22,780 nt of DNA, from positions 1 through 22,780 of the forward strand of contig JAZSEW010000077.1 of the NCBI GenBank assembly GCA_045531895.1, written 5' to 3'. Below, in pieces: positions 14,112 to 21,627 of this stretch. This stretch comes from SIG299 sp045531895. GTDB taxonomy: Bacteria; Bacillota; Clostridia; Lachnospirales; Lachnospiraceae. Under the pieces are notes generated by a model that saw only the letters and a program-made list of their open reading frames with translations, had not been told where the DNA came from and made no database searches. Both the position numbers and the translations under genes were made by a program. Within the stretch, counting starts at the first letter, position 1, and the number at the start of each line of letters is the position of its first letter.

Positions 14112-15056
14112 TTACTTGTCCTCCTCTGCTGCAATTCCGTCAAACAATGCATCTATGAATGCATTTGGATCAAACTTTTGCAAATCTTCCATATGCTCTC
14201 CAACACCGATATATTTTACAGGGACCGAAAGCTCTGCCTGAATTGCCAGGGCAATACCTCCCTTTGCAGTGCCATCTAACTTTGTTAAAATAATTCCGTC
14301 GATTGCCGCCGCTGCATTAAATTCCTTTGCCTGCACCAGCGCATTCTGTCCGGTAGTACCGTCCAGTACTACCATGGTTTCTCTGTGACAGCCCGGATAT
14401 TCCCGTTCAATGACACGGTCAATCTTCTTTAACTCTTCCATCAGATTCTTCTTGTTATGAAGACGTCCTGCGGTGTCACATAGAAGCACGTCCGTATTTC
14501 TTGCCTTGGCTGCAGTAACTGCATCATACACAACCGCTGCAGGGTCGGAACCTTCCTTCTGGGCAATAATATCTACCTCTGCACGATGTGCCCACTCGGT
14601 TAACTGTTCAATAGCTGCCGCACGGAACGTATCTGCCGCCGCCACTAAAACCTTTTTGCCGTCTGCTTTTAACTGCCCTGCCAGCTTACCGATAGAAGTT
14701 GTTTTACCAACACCGTTGACACCAATCAGTAATACTACCGATTTTTGATTTTCAAACGCATAGGCATCCTCCGGCACAGACATCTGCTCCTTCATGCTAT
14801 CCATAAGAAGTTTTCTGCATTCAGACGGATCCTTTGTTTTTGTTTCCTTTACTTTTTCCTTTAAATTCTCAATAATCTTTGTAGTTGCATTAATGCCAAC
14901 ATCAGACATAATCAGAATTTCTTCCAGTTCTTCATAAAAGTCATCATCAATGGCAGAAAAACCTCTGAAAATAGAATCAATACCGGAAACAATCGTGTTT
15001 CTTGTTTTCGTAAGCCCGGCTGCAAGCCGGCTGAAAAAACCTTTCTTCTCTCCCAT
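14112..15056 (-). CDS. ftsY: Signal recognition particle receptor FtsY
   Basis: A 314-residue SRP GTPase with a short N-terminal extension (GFFSRLAAGLTKTR), the helical N domain, then the G domain. GTPase motifs are G1 GVNGVGKTT (112-120), DTFRAAAIEQL, DTAGRLHNKKNL and TKLDGTAKGG, with the closing GVGEHMEDLQKFDP. FtsY docks ribosome-SRP complexes to the membrane and translocon. The long acidic A domain of E. coli is absent, as usual in Firmicutes. Start: the ATG at 15056 has GGGAGG 4 bases upstream, similar to the close spacing of rnc; an in-frame ATG at 15068 lacks a ribosome site and would add four residues. It follows smc directly and overlaps the ribosome site of ilvA. Confidence 0.96.
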   Translation of the reverse strand: MGEKKGFFSRLAAGLTKTRNTIVSGIDSIFRGFSAIDDDFYEELEEILIMSDVGINATTKIIENLKEKVKETKTKDPSECRKLLMDSMKEQMSVPEDAYAFENQKSVVLLIGVNGVGKTTSIGKLAGQLKADGKKVLVAAADTFRAAAIEQLTEWAHRAEVDIIAQKEGSDPAAVVYDAVTAAKARNTDVLLCDTAGRLHNKKNLMEELKKIDRVIEREYPGCHRETMVVLDGTTGQNALVQAKEFNAAAAIDGIILTKLDGTAKGGIALAIQAELSVPVKYIGVGEHMEDLQKFDPNAFIDALFDGIAAEEDK

Positions 15057-15070
15057 ATATCCTCCCATAT

Positions 15071-18000
15071 TTATTTTTCTAATTCATTTTCAATCAGATT
15101 TACGGATACCAGTGTGGACACACCCTTTTCCTGCATGGTAATACCGTACAGGATGTCCGCTGCCGCCATGGTACCACGTCGGTGGGTAATTACAATAAAC
15201 TGCGTGTTTTTGGTCAGTTTGTGCAAATACTTTGCATATCTTCCAACGTTGGAGTCATCCAGCGCCGCTTCAATTTCGTCCAGAAGACAGAACGGCGACG
15301 GTTTTAAATTCTGGATGGCAAATAACAGCGCAATGGCAGTCAGTGCCTTTTCACCACCGGACAACTGCATCATATTCTGCAGCTTCTTTCCCGGCGGTTG
15401 GGCAATAATACGAATGCCTGCGGTCAGAACGTCTTCGTCCTCCATCAGTTCCAACGTTCCCTTACCACCACCGAATAATTCACGGAATACCACATCAAAC
15501 TGATCTTTAATGGCTGCAAATTTTTCTTCAAACTGCTTTCTCATTTCCGTGTCTAACTGCTCGATAATCTTCATCAGGGCAGCCTCTGCTTCCATAAGAT
15601 CATTTCTCTGGTTATTATAAAGCTCGTAACGCTCCGAAAGATTTTTGTAGTCCTCAATTGCGTTTACATTAACATCACCCAAAGCCTTAATACCGGACTT
15701 TAATTCGCCGATTTCCTTGCGGATACCGTTATATCCCGGCAATGTTTCATCCCTGAACTTCTTTGCCAGCTCTACCGTAATTTCATATTCCTCCCACATG
15801 TAGTTAGCCTGACTGTTCATTGTGTCCTGAAGTTTTTCCAACTGTGCAGACAAACGGAAGGAATCTTTATCCAGTTCAGAAATGTGCTTAGACAGTTCTT
15901 CATATTTAGAGAAGAAATTCTTATTTTCTTTCGACATTTCTTCTTTCTTTGTTTCCAGTTCTGCCAGATTTTCTTCTAAATCTGCCACATTTTCCGTCCA
16001 GACAGCTACACTGTCTTTTGCCTCCTGAATACCTTTTTCCTGTTCCGCAATCCGTTCCTTGGTGGAACTGTTTTCGTCCTTTAAAATTTTATGCTCTCTG
16101 TCGAGGCGTTCGATTTCAGCAATAATTCGGCTTCTGTTTTCATTGACAAACTGCAGGTTCTTTTCTAAGCCCGCACATTCCAGTGCAAGAGCTGCATTTT
16201 CTTCGGAAAGCTTTTCCTCAATCGCCCGGTTACGCTCCATGGAAAGGTTGCAGACCTCTGTCTTTTTCTTAGCATCTTCCATCGCAGCATCGTTTTTCTT
16301 AATCCGGTCTCTGAGTTCTTTTGCACCGGACATATTATCCCGGTTTTTCATTTCCAGATTGTTTACTTCCTGCTCAATCAACTTATAGCTGTCCTTTAAG
16401 CCTGCAAGCTTCTCTTCAGCAGCAGCAAGATTCATTCTGGTTGTATTTTGTTCCAAAATCAGTTCCTGCAATTCTTCTCTTGCTGTTACCATGTCCTTTG
16501 CAAGCTTCTCTCGTTCCAGACGTATGTTTTCTCTCTCTTTTTCCAGTTCAGCACACTTTTGTCTGCAGGCCTCTATTTTCTTTTCCAGTTCTTCCATTTC
16601 TCTGCGGCGTCCAAGTAAATTACTGTTATTCTTATATGCACCACCGGAAATGGAACCTCCCGGACTTAACTGCTCACCCTCTAAGGTAACAATACGGAGA
16701 GAATAATTATATTTTTTTGCAATGGAAAGGGCATGATCCATGGTGTCTACTACAAGATTTCTACCCACCAGAAACTTTACCAGTTCCTCATATTCTTTTT
16801 CCACCTTAACAAGCGTATGTGCATAGCCGATAACTCCCGGCTCCCTTGCCGCCTGCTCCTGACTCTGTCCCAGTGCCTTGGAAGTAATACTTGTTAACGG
16901 AAGGAAAGTGGCGCGGCCAAGCTTATTTTCCTTCAAGTAGTTTACCATCTTCTTCGCGGTAGCCTCGTCTTTGGTAACAATGTTCTGAATGCTGCCTCCA
17001 AGAGCAGTTTCCATGGCTGTTTCATACTTGGAATCTACTTTTATGATATCTGCAACTACACCAACAATTCCCGGAGTATCGCTTTTTCGCTCCATCACCT
17101 TACGAATCGCATTACCGTAGCCATCATAACGCTCAGTCAGGTTGCGGAGAGATTCCAATTTTGAAGCCTCCTGAATCCTGCTGCGCTCCGTCTGCTCCAT
17201 GTCAGACTGCGTATTTGCCGCCTTCTGCTTCCATTCTGCCGCAGACTCTTCCAATGCTTCTATGTTATCACGGGCAGCCTCAATCCGGTCTGTGATTTCT
17301 TTATGGGCTTTCTTGCATCTTTCTACTTCTTCTTCATAGCCGGCTTCTTCTGATTTGTGAAGCAGCACCTTCTGGGTAAGCTCTGCCTTCTTTAAATTGT
17401 TCTGTTCCTCTAATGTTACAAAATACTGGAGCTTTGTTTTTATCTCCGTATTCTGATCCATGCTCTCTAAAATCTGCTGATTACATTTCTCAATTGTCTT
17501 TGTGTAATCTACAATACGACGTCTGATTTCCTGTAATTCTTCCGTGGAATCATTCTGCTGTTCCTTCATCTCTTCTAAAGATGCGGAAACCGTTTTTAAT
17601 TCTTTATCATAATGATCCAGTTCCTTCTTTCGCTCTGCCCTGTCTGCCGTCAATGCATCCTGACGCTGCTTATAATGGCTGTCACTAAGGAGCATGGAAG
17701 AAATCTTTTCCTGCATCAGCTTGATTTCTCCCTCTTTTTCCTGAATCATCATAAGAAAACGATTTTTTTGCTCTTTCTTTGTATCAATGTCAGCAGAATA
17801 CTGCTCTAGTTCCGCCTCCAGACGCTCATATTCCTGTTTAGTATTGTCATATGCCTTGTTACTGTCTGCTAATTCATCAGTAACAATTTTAGCCCTGGAA
17901 TCAATTTCTGCCTTATTCTTTTCACTACGCTCATACTCTAAAAGAAATAAATTAATTTCCAGATTTTTTAATGCTTCTTTTAATCGCAGATATTCCCTTG

Positions 18001-18634
18001 CCACCTCAGACTGCTTCTGCAATGGGCCAACCTGCTTTTCAATCTCCATTAATATATCGGTAATTCGGGAAAGATTCAGCTGTTCCTCTGCCAGTTCTTT
18101 TTCTGCAGCAGCTTTTCGCTTTTTATACTTTACAATACCTGCCGCCTCATCAAACAGCTCTCGTCTGTCCTCCGGCTTACCGCTTAAAATCTTGTCAATC
18201 TGGCCCTGTCCGATAATGGAATAACCTTCCTTACCGATACCGGTATCCAGAAACAGTTCCTGCACATCTCTCAGACGACAGGTACTTCCATTAATTAGGT
18301 ACTCACTTTCACCGGAACGATATACACGACGTGCTACCGTAACTTCTTCATACTCAATAGGAAGCTTGTGGTCGGAATTATCCAGCGTAATTGCAACGTA
18401 AGCATACCCCATCGGTTTTCTAAGCTGTGTGCCTGAGAAAATGACGTCCTCCATTTTGCTGCCTCGCAGCTGCTTTGCACTCTGTTCACCAAGTACCCAG
18501 CGTACCGCATCCGCAACGTTACTCTTACCACTGCCATTCGGTCCTACAATTGCAGTAATACCGTCATGAAATTTAAAAACAATCTTATTTGCAAATGATT
18601 TAAAGCCATGTACTTCAATACTTTTTAAATACAT
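15071..18634 (-). CDS. smc: Chromosome segregation ATPase SMC
   Basis: A 1187-residue SMC protein of full length: N-terminal ATPase head with Walker A GPNGSGKSNV (31-40), long coiled coil, a hinge at about 515-640 (DTPGIVGVVADII ... GGSISGG), the returning coiled coil, and the C-terminal head with signature LSGGEKALTAIALLFAI and Walker B LLDEIEAALDD. SMC with ScpA and ScpB loads at origins and compacts and segregates the chromosome. GAGGG lies 5 bases before the ATG, in the 17-base gap after rnc. The rnc-smc-ftsY order is common in Firmicutes. Nothing looks broken. Confidence 0.98.
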   Translation of the reverse strand: MYLKSIEVHGFKSFANKIVFKFHDGITAIVGPNGSGKSNVADAVRWVLGEQSAKQLRGSKMEDVIFSGTQLRKPMGYAYVAITLDNSDHKLPIEYEEVTVARRVYRSGESEYLINGSTCRLRDVQELFLDTGIGKEGYSIIGQGQIDKILSGKPEDRRELFDEAAGIVKYKKRKAAAEKELAEEQLNLSRITDILMEIEKQVGPLQKQSEVAREYLRLKEALKNLEINLFLLEYERSEKNKAEIDSRAKIVTDELADSNKAYDNTKQEYERLEAELEQYSADIDTKKEQKNRFLMMIQEKEGEIKLMQEKISSMLLSDSHYKQRQDALTADRAERKKELDHYDKELKTVSASLEEMKEQQNDSTEELQEIRRRIVDYTKTIEKCNQQILESMDQNTEIKTKLQYFVTLEEQNNLKKAELTQKVLLHKSEEAGYEEEVERCKKAHKEITDRIEAARDNIEALEESAAEWKQKAANTQSDMEQTERSRIQEASKLESLRNLTERYDGYGNAIRKVMERKSDTPGIVGVVADIIKVDSKYETAMETALGGSIQNIVTKDEATAKKMVNYLKENKLGRATFLPLTSITSKALGQSQEQAAREPGVIGYAHTLVKVEKEYEELVKFLVGRNLVVDTMDHALSIAKKYNYSLRIVTLEGEQLSPGGSISGGAYKNNSNLLGRRREMEELEKKIEACRQKCAELEKERENIRLEREKLAKDMVTAREELQELILEQNTTRMNLAAAEEKLAGLKDSYKLIEQEVNNLEMKNRDNMSGAKELRDRIKKNDAAMEDAKKKTEVCNLSMERNRAIEEKLSEENAALALECAGLEKNLQFVNENRSRIIAEIERLDREHKILKDENSSTKERIAEQEKGIQEAKDSVAVWTENVADLEENLAELETKKEEMSKENKNFFSKYEELSKHISELDKDSFRLSAQLEKLQDTMNSQANYMWEEYEITVELAKKFRDETLPGYNGIRKEIGELKSGIKALGDVNVNAIEDYKNLSERYELYNNQRNDLMEAEAALMKIIEQLDTEMRKQFEEKFAAIKDQFDVVFRELFGGGKGTLELMEDEDVLTAGIRIIAQPPGKKLQNMMQLSGGEKALTAIALLFAIQNLKPSPFCLLDEIEAALDDSNVGRYAKYLHKLTKNTQFIVITHRRGTMAAADILYGITMQEKGVSTLVSVNLIENELEK

Positions 18635-18651
18635 AGATACCCTCTCTGTTC

Positions 18652-19350
18652 TTAAGAATAGTCTCCCTGTTCAAATTTAAGAAGAGACTGATATGCCGCA
18701 TTCTGTTCTGCGGCTTTTTTCGTCCTGCCTTCGCCTGTCATAAGTGCCGTTTCATTCATATATGCCTGTACCGTAAACACCTTATTGTGATCCGGTCCTT
18801 CCTCTGATAGAAGCACATAATGAAGGCTCTGCTTATATTTGTTCTGGATGAGCTCCTGTAATATAGTCTTACTATCATAAAAGAGCTTTTTATGTTCAAT
18901 ATCCTGTAAAACATATTTCAGGATAAACTCTTTTGCACTAGTAAAACCACCATCCAGATACATCGCACCGATTATCGCTTCCCAGGCATCGGATAAAATG
19001 GAATCCCGTTCTCTTCCTCCGGTTAAATCCTCTCCATTTCCAAGCAGAAGAAAGCTGCCTAAATCCAACTGCCTTGCACAAACTGCCAAAGACTGCTCAC
19101 ACACAAGACTTGCACGCAGTTTTGTCATTTGGCCTTCGTTCATTTCCGGATGATTTTTAAATAAAAATTCACTGGAAACCAGCTCCAGTACAGCATCTCC
19201 CAAATATTCCAGACGTTCATTGTCACTTAACCCCTTTAAGTTTTTTTCATGAGCATAGGAGCTGTGTGTTAACGCCTGACGCAGTAACTGTTCCTGCTTA
19301 AATTCATACCCTATCTGCTTTTGAAATTCTTTCAGATTTCTTAGTTTCAT
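18652..19350 (-). CDS. rnc: Ribonuclease III
   Basis: A 232-residue RNase III. The catalytic domain carries the signature NERLEYLGDAVLEL and the second metal-binding segment DAWEAIIGAMYLDGG; the C-terminal double-stranded RNA-binding domain spans about residues 155-228 (GRTKKAAEQNAAYQSLL at its end). It cleaves double-stranded RNA, including rRNA precursors. Start: the ATG at 19350 has AAGGAGG 4 bases upstream. A longer in-frame start at 19395 would run through the hairpin at 19378-19401 and add 15 residues unlike the family N-terminus, so it was rejected. It follows acpP past that hairpin and precedes smc by 17 bases. Confidence 0.97.
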   Translation of the reverse strand: MKLRNLKEFQKQIGYEFKQEQLLRQALTHSSYAHEKNLKGLSDNERLEYLGDAVLELVSSEFLFKNHPEMNEGQMTKLRASLVCEQSLAVCARQLDLGSFLLLGNGEDLTGGRERDSILSDAWEAIIGAMYLDGGFTSAKEFILKYVLQDIEHKKLFYDSKTILQELIQNKYKQSLHYVLLSEEGPDHNKVFTVQAYMNETALMTGEGRTKKAAEQNAAYQSLLKFEQGDYS

Positions 19351-19370
19351 AATACCTCCTTTCTTGCGAA

Positions 19371-19401
19371 ACAAAATGGGCTGTTGAGTGGTCAACAGCC
19401 C
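19371..19401 (-). terminator. Hairpin with T-rich tail between acpP and rnc
   Basis: On the minus strand a perfect 10-bp stem (GGGCTGTTGA and TCAACAGCCC) closes a four-base loop (CCAC) and is followed by ATTTTGTTT. It fits a rho-independent terminator or partial attenuator, which would lower rnc-smc-ftsY expression relative to acpP. No separate promoter is evident between it and rnc, so read-through is likely. Confidence 0.65.
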
Positions 19402-19416
19402 TTACGCGCCCGTTGT

Positions 19417-19647
19417 TTAATTCAATGCATTCTTAATCTGTTCTACTGCATCACTTACTGTCACAATCTTTTCTGCCTCTTCGTTTGCAATTTCAATGTC
19501 AAACTCTTCTTCCAGCGCCATGATGATCTGGAAAACATCCAAAGAATCAGCACCAAGGTCATCCACAAAAGTGGTGTCCATAGTAATATCATCTGCATCT
19601 ACGCTTAATACCTCACTGATAATCTTCTGAATCTTTTCAAATTCCAT
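19417..19647 (-). CDS. acpP: Acyl carrier protein AcpP
   Basis: A 76-residue acidic protein with the classical fatty acid ACP motif DDLGADSLDVFQIIMALEEEF; the serine in DSLD carries phosphopantetheine. It carries growing acyl chains in fatty acid synthesis and supplies acyl groups to PlsX. AAGGAGG lies 8 bases before the ATG, and the gene starts 21 bases after plsX, its functional partner. The DltC-like carrier at 6628-6855 is clearly a different type (DSFD). Confidence 0.98.
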   Translation of the reverse strand: MEFEKIQKIISEVLSVDADDITMDTTFVDDLGADSLDVFQIIMALEEEFDIEIANEEAEKIVTVSDAVEQIKNALN

Positions 19648-19668
19648 GCTTGAATCCTCCTTATACTA

Positions 19669-20685
19669 CTAATCCTCTTCTGATTTCATAATATTTTCGC
19701 GAATTTTTTCACCAATATTCTGTTCCTTGAAAGCAATACACTGAATAATTGAATTCTTTATTTCCTTCGCGGTGGAATTGCCGTGGCTCTTTACCACAAG
19801 GCCGCTTAAGCCCAACATAGGTGCACCGCCATGGTCTGAAGTGTCTAACTTTTTCAGGGTTTTCTTTAAAGCAGGTTTTAAAAGAATGGCACCAATCTTG
19901 CTGCGAAGACTGGACATCATCCCCTTTTTGATTTCGCCAAGCAACGCACTTGAAACACCTTCATACAGCTTTAAGATGACGTTGCCTACAAATGCTTCGC
20001 AAACAATAACATCAGCGTAACCGTTTGGAATTTCTCTTGCTTCAATACTACCGATAAAGTTTATGTCATTACAGTTTTTCAATAACGGAAACGTTTCCTT
20101 TACCAGCATATTTCCCTTTTCTTCCTCAGCTCCAACATTTACGATGGCAATCCTTGGATTTTTGATTCCTACGACATGTTCCATATATAAGGAACCCATT
20201 TTTGCAAACTGCAGTAAATGTGATGGTCTGGCATCTACATTTGCGCCACAGTCAATCAGCAAAGAAACACCTTTTGTAGTTGGAAGCAACGGTGCCAACG
20301 GAGAACGCTCCACACCTTTGATTCTTCCTACAACAAGCTGCGCTCCTACCAAAACTGCTCCTGTACTTCCCGCAGATACAAAGGCATCTGCCACACCGTT
20401 TTTTACCAGGTTCATAGCAACTACAATAGAAGAATCCTTTTTACGACGTACTGCCATAACAGGAGCTTCCTCATTAGTAATAATTTCACTGGCCGGTACC
20501 AGTTCCAGACGGTCTCCCAAATCCGGATACTGTGTAAGTTCCTTTTTCAGAACATCTTCCTGTCCTACAAGATAAACCTTGATACGAGAATCCTGTTCCA
20601 CTGCCAGGACGGCACCTTTCACAATCTCAGACGGGGCATTATCACCACCCATTGCATCAACTGCAACTTTAACCAATTCGCTCAT
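19669..20685 (-). CDS. plsX: Phosphate acyltransferase PlsX
   Basis: A 338-residue protein starting with the typical VKVAVDAMGGDNAP and containing ASEIITNEEAPVMAVRRKKDSS, SAGSTGAVLVGA and GLVVKSHG motifs. PlsX makes acyl-phosphate from acyl-ACP, which PlsY uses to start phospholipid synthesis; it works at the inner face of the membrane. AGGAGG lies 9 bases before the ATG. It has its own promoter (20718-20746) and leads the plsX-acpP-rnc-smc-ftsY-ilvA run. The often seen upstream rpmF is not here; cheR takes its place. Confidence 0.98.
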   Translation of the reverse strand: MSELVKVAVDAMGGDNAPSEIVKGAVLAVEQDSRIKVYLVGQEDVLKKELTQYPDLGDRLELVPASEIITNEEAPVMAVRRKKDSSIVVAMNLVKNGVADAFVSAGSTGAVLVGAQLVVGRIKGVERSPLAPLLPTTKGVSLLIDCGANVDARPSHLLQFAKMGSLYMEHVVGIKNPRIAIVNVGAEEEKGNMLVKETFPLLKNCNDINFIGSIEAREIPNGYADVIVCEAFVGNVILKLYEGVSSALLGEIKKGMMSSLRSKIGAILLKPALKKTLKKLDTSDHGGAPMLGLSGLVVKSHGNSTAKEIKNSIIQCIAFKEQNIGEKIRENIMKSEED

Positions 20686-20717
20686 TAAAAGACTCCTCCT
20701 GTCAGTTTCTACATTGT

Positions 20718-20746
20718 AATATACTAGATATCAAACTAAAAATCAA
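20718..20746 (-). promoter_or_regulatory. SigA-type promoter of plsX
   Basis: TTGATT (20741-20746, four of six) and TATATT (20718-20723, five of six) are spaced by 17 bases. The predicted leader is about 25-30 bases, including the AGGAGG site. The promoter lies in the 68-base gap after cheR. Confidence 0.6.
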
Positions 20747-20757
20747 CTATTAATCAA
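20724..20757 (-). repeat. Three TTGAT direct repeats overlapping the plsX promoter
   Basis: In minus-strand sense TTGATTAATAG (20747-20757), TTGATTTTTAG (20736-20746) and TTGATATCTAG (20724-20734) follow each other with 0 and 1 base between. They cover the -35 box and the whole spacer and reach back over the cheR stop codon. This is a possible operator for a lipid-synthesis regulator, but no known consensus is matched exactly. Confidence 0.4.
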
Positions 20758-21527
20758 ACTTTTCTATAGAAGAAGGATTTCGCGGTAGCATACCCCAAAG
20801 TATTTGCCTGAATAATCTGTTCTGTGGAACCCACAAACAATACGCCATCCTTCTTTAAAGAAGCATTAAATTTCTTGTAAATATCTGTTTTGGCTTCTTC
20901 TGTAAAGTAAATCAGCACATTACGGCAGACAATCAGGTCGCAGTCTGTCGGATAGGCATCCTTTAACAGATTGTGCTGTTTAAACTCTACACAACGCTTT
21001 ACTTCATCCGCTACTTTATATGTATACTCATTGACCTGAGTCACGTATTTCTTCATCAAATCATCCGGCAGCGTTTTTAAACTCTTTACATTATATAAGC
21101 CTTCTTTTGCCTTGGCAAGCACCTGCTTATCAATATCCGTTGCAATAATTTTGATATTGCTAAGCGGCATATGTCTGGACAACATCATTACCAGAGAATA
21201 TGGTTCATCACCGGTAGAGCAGGCTGCACTCCAGATTTTCAAATTCTTTGTTTTTGCCATCAGAGTTGGAAGAATTTCATTCTCTAATACCTTCCACTGC
21301 TCCGGATTACGATAAAACTCCGATACATTAATAGTAAGATAGTTTACAAATTCTTCAAACATATCCTTATTGCCTTTAATGGCTGATACATAATCAGGAT
21401 AACTCTTAATACCATGCTTTGCGATAAGAGAATCGATTCTTCTTCTCATCTGCTTTTCTTTGTACGCATTTAAATCAATCTGCGTCAGCGTAAAAATTTG
21501 CTTTTTAAAGCTTTCATAATCGTCCAT
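20754..21527 (-). CDS. cheR: Chemotaxis protein methyltransferase CheR
   Basis: A 257-residue CheR with an N-terminal helical domain (about 1-70) and a SAM-binding methyltransferase domain. Motifs are TINVSEFYRNPEQW, WSAACSTGDEPYSLVMML (SAM-binding loop), ATDIDKQVLAKA and DLIVCRNVLIYF. It methylates glutamates on chemoreceptors to adjust sensitivity. GGAGG lies 6 bases before the ATG. It stands alone between an S1 gene with a terminator and the plsX promoter, away from any flagellar or che gene in the window. I see no convincing promoter of its own; the 101-base gap upstream holds the terminator at 21578-21606. Confidence 0.95.
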   Translation of the reverse strand: MDDYESFKKQIFTLTQIDLNAYKEKQMRRRIDSLIAKHGIKSYPDYVSAIKGNKDMFEEFVNYLTINVSEFYRNPEQWKVLENEILPTLMAKTKNLKIWSAACSTGDEPYSLVMMLSRHMPLSNIKIIATDIDKQVLAKAKEGLYNVKSLKTLPDDLMKKYVTQVNEYTYKVADEVKRCVEFKQHNLLKDAYPTDCDLIVCRNVLIYFTEEAKTDIYKKFNASLKKDGVLFVGSTEQIIQANTLGYATAKSFFYRKV

Positions 21528-21577
21528 AGTAATCCTCCTTTTGTTTCCTGCTTTTTATCCCCCAAGTAACTCTTTTG

Positions 21578-21606
21578 AAAAAGGGACTGTTGCTTCCAAC
21601 AGCCCC
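21578..21606 (-). terminator. Rho-independent terminator after the IspH-S1 gene
   Basis: On the minus strand a 10-bp stem (GGGGCTGTTG and CAACAGTCCC, one G-T pair) closes a GAAG loop and is followed by TTTTT. It lies 22 bases after the S1 stop codon. Confidence 0.85.
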
Positions 21607-21627
21607 TTACATATACTACATATAATA

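Noticed and set aside
15005..15045. GC-rich inverted repeat near the start of ftsY
   Set aside because: It falls within the conserved coding sequence for SRLAAGL and is not followed by a T-run in the transcript direction.
21528..21577. Possible flagellar sigma factor (SigD) promoter before cheR, GGGGGATAA
   Set aside because: No TAAA -35 element at the required 15-base distance; the match is too weak to report as a feature.
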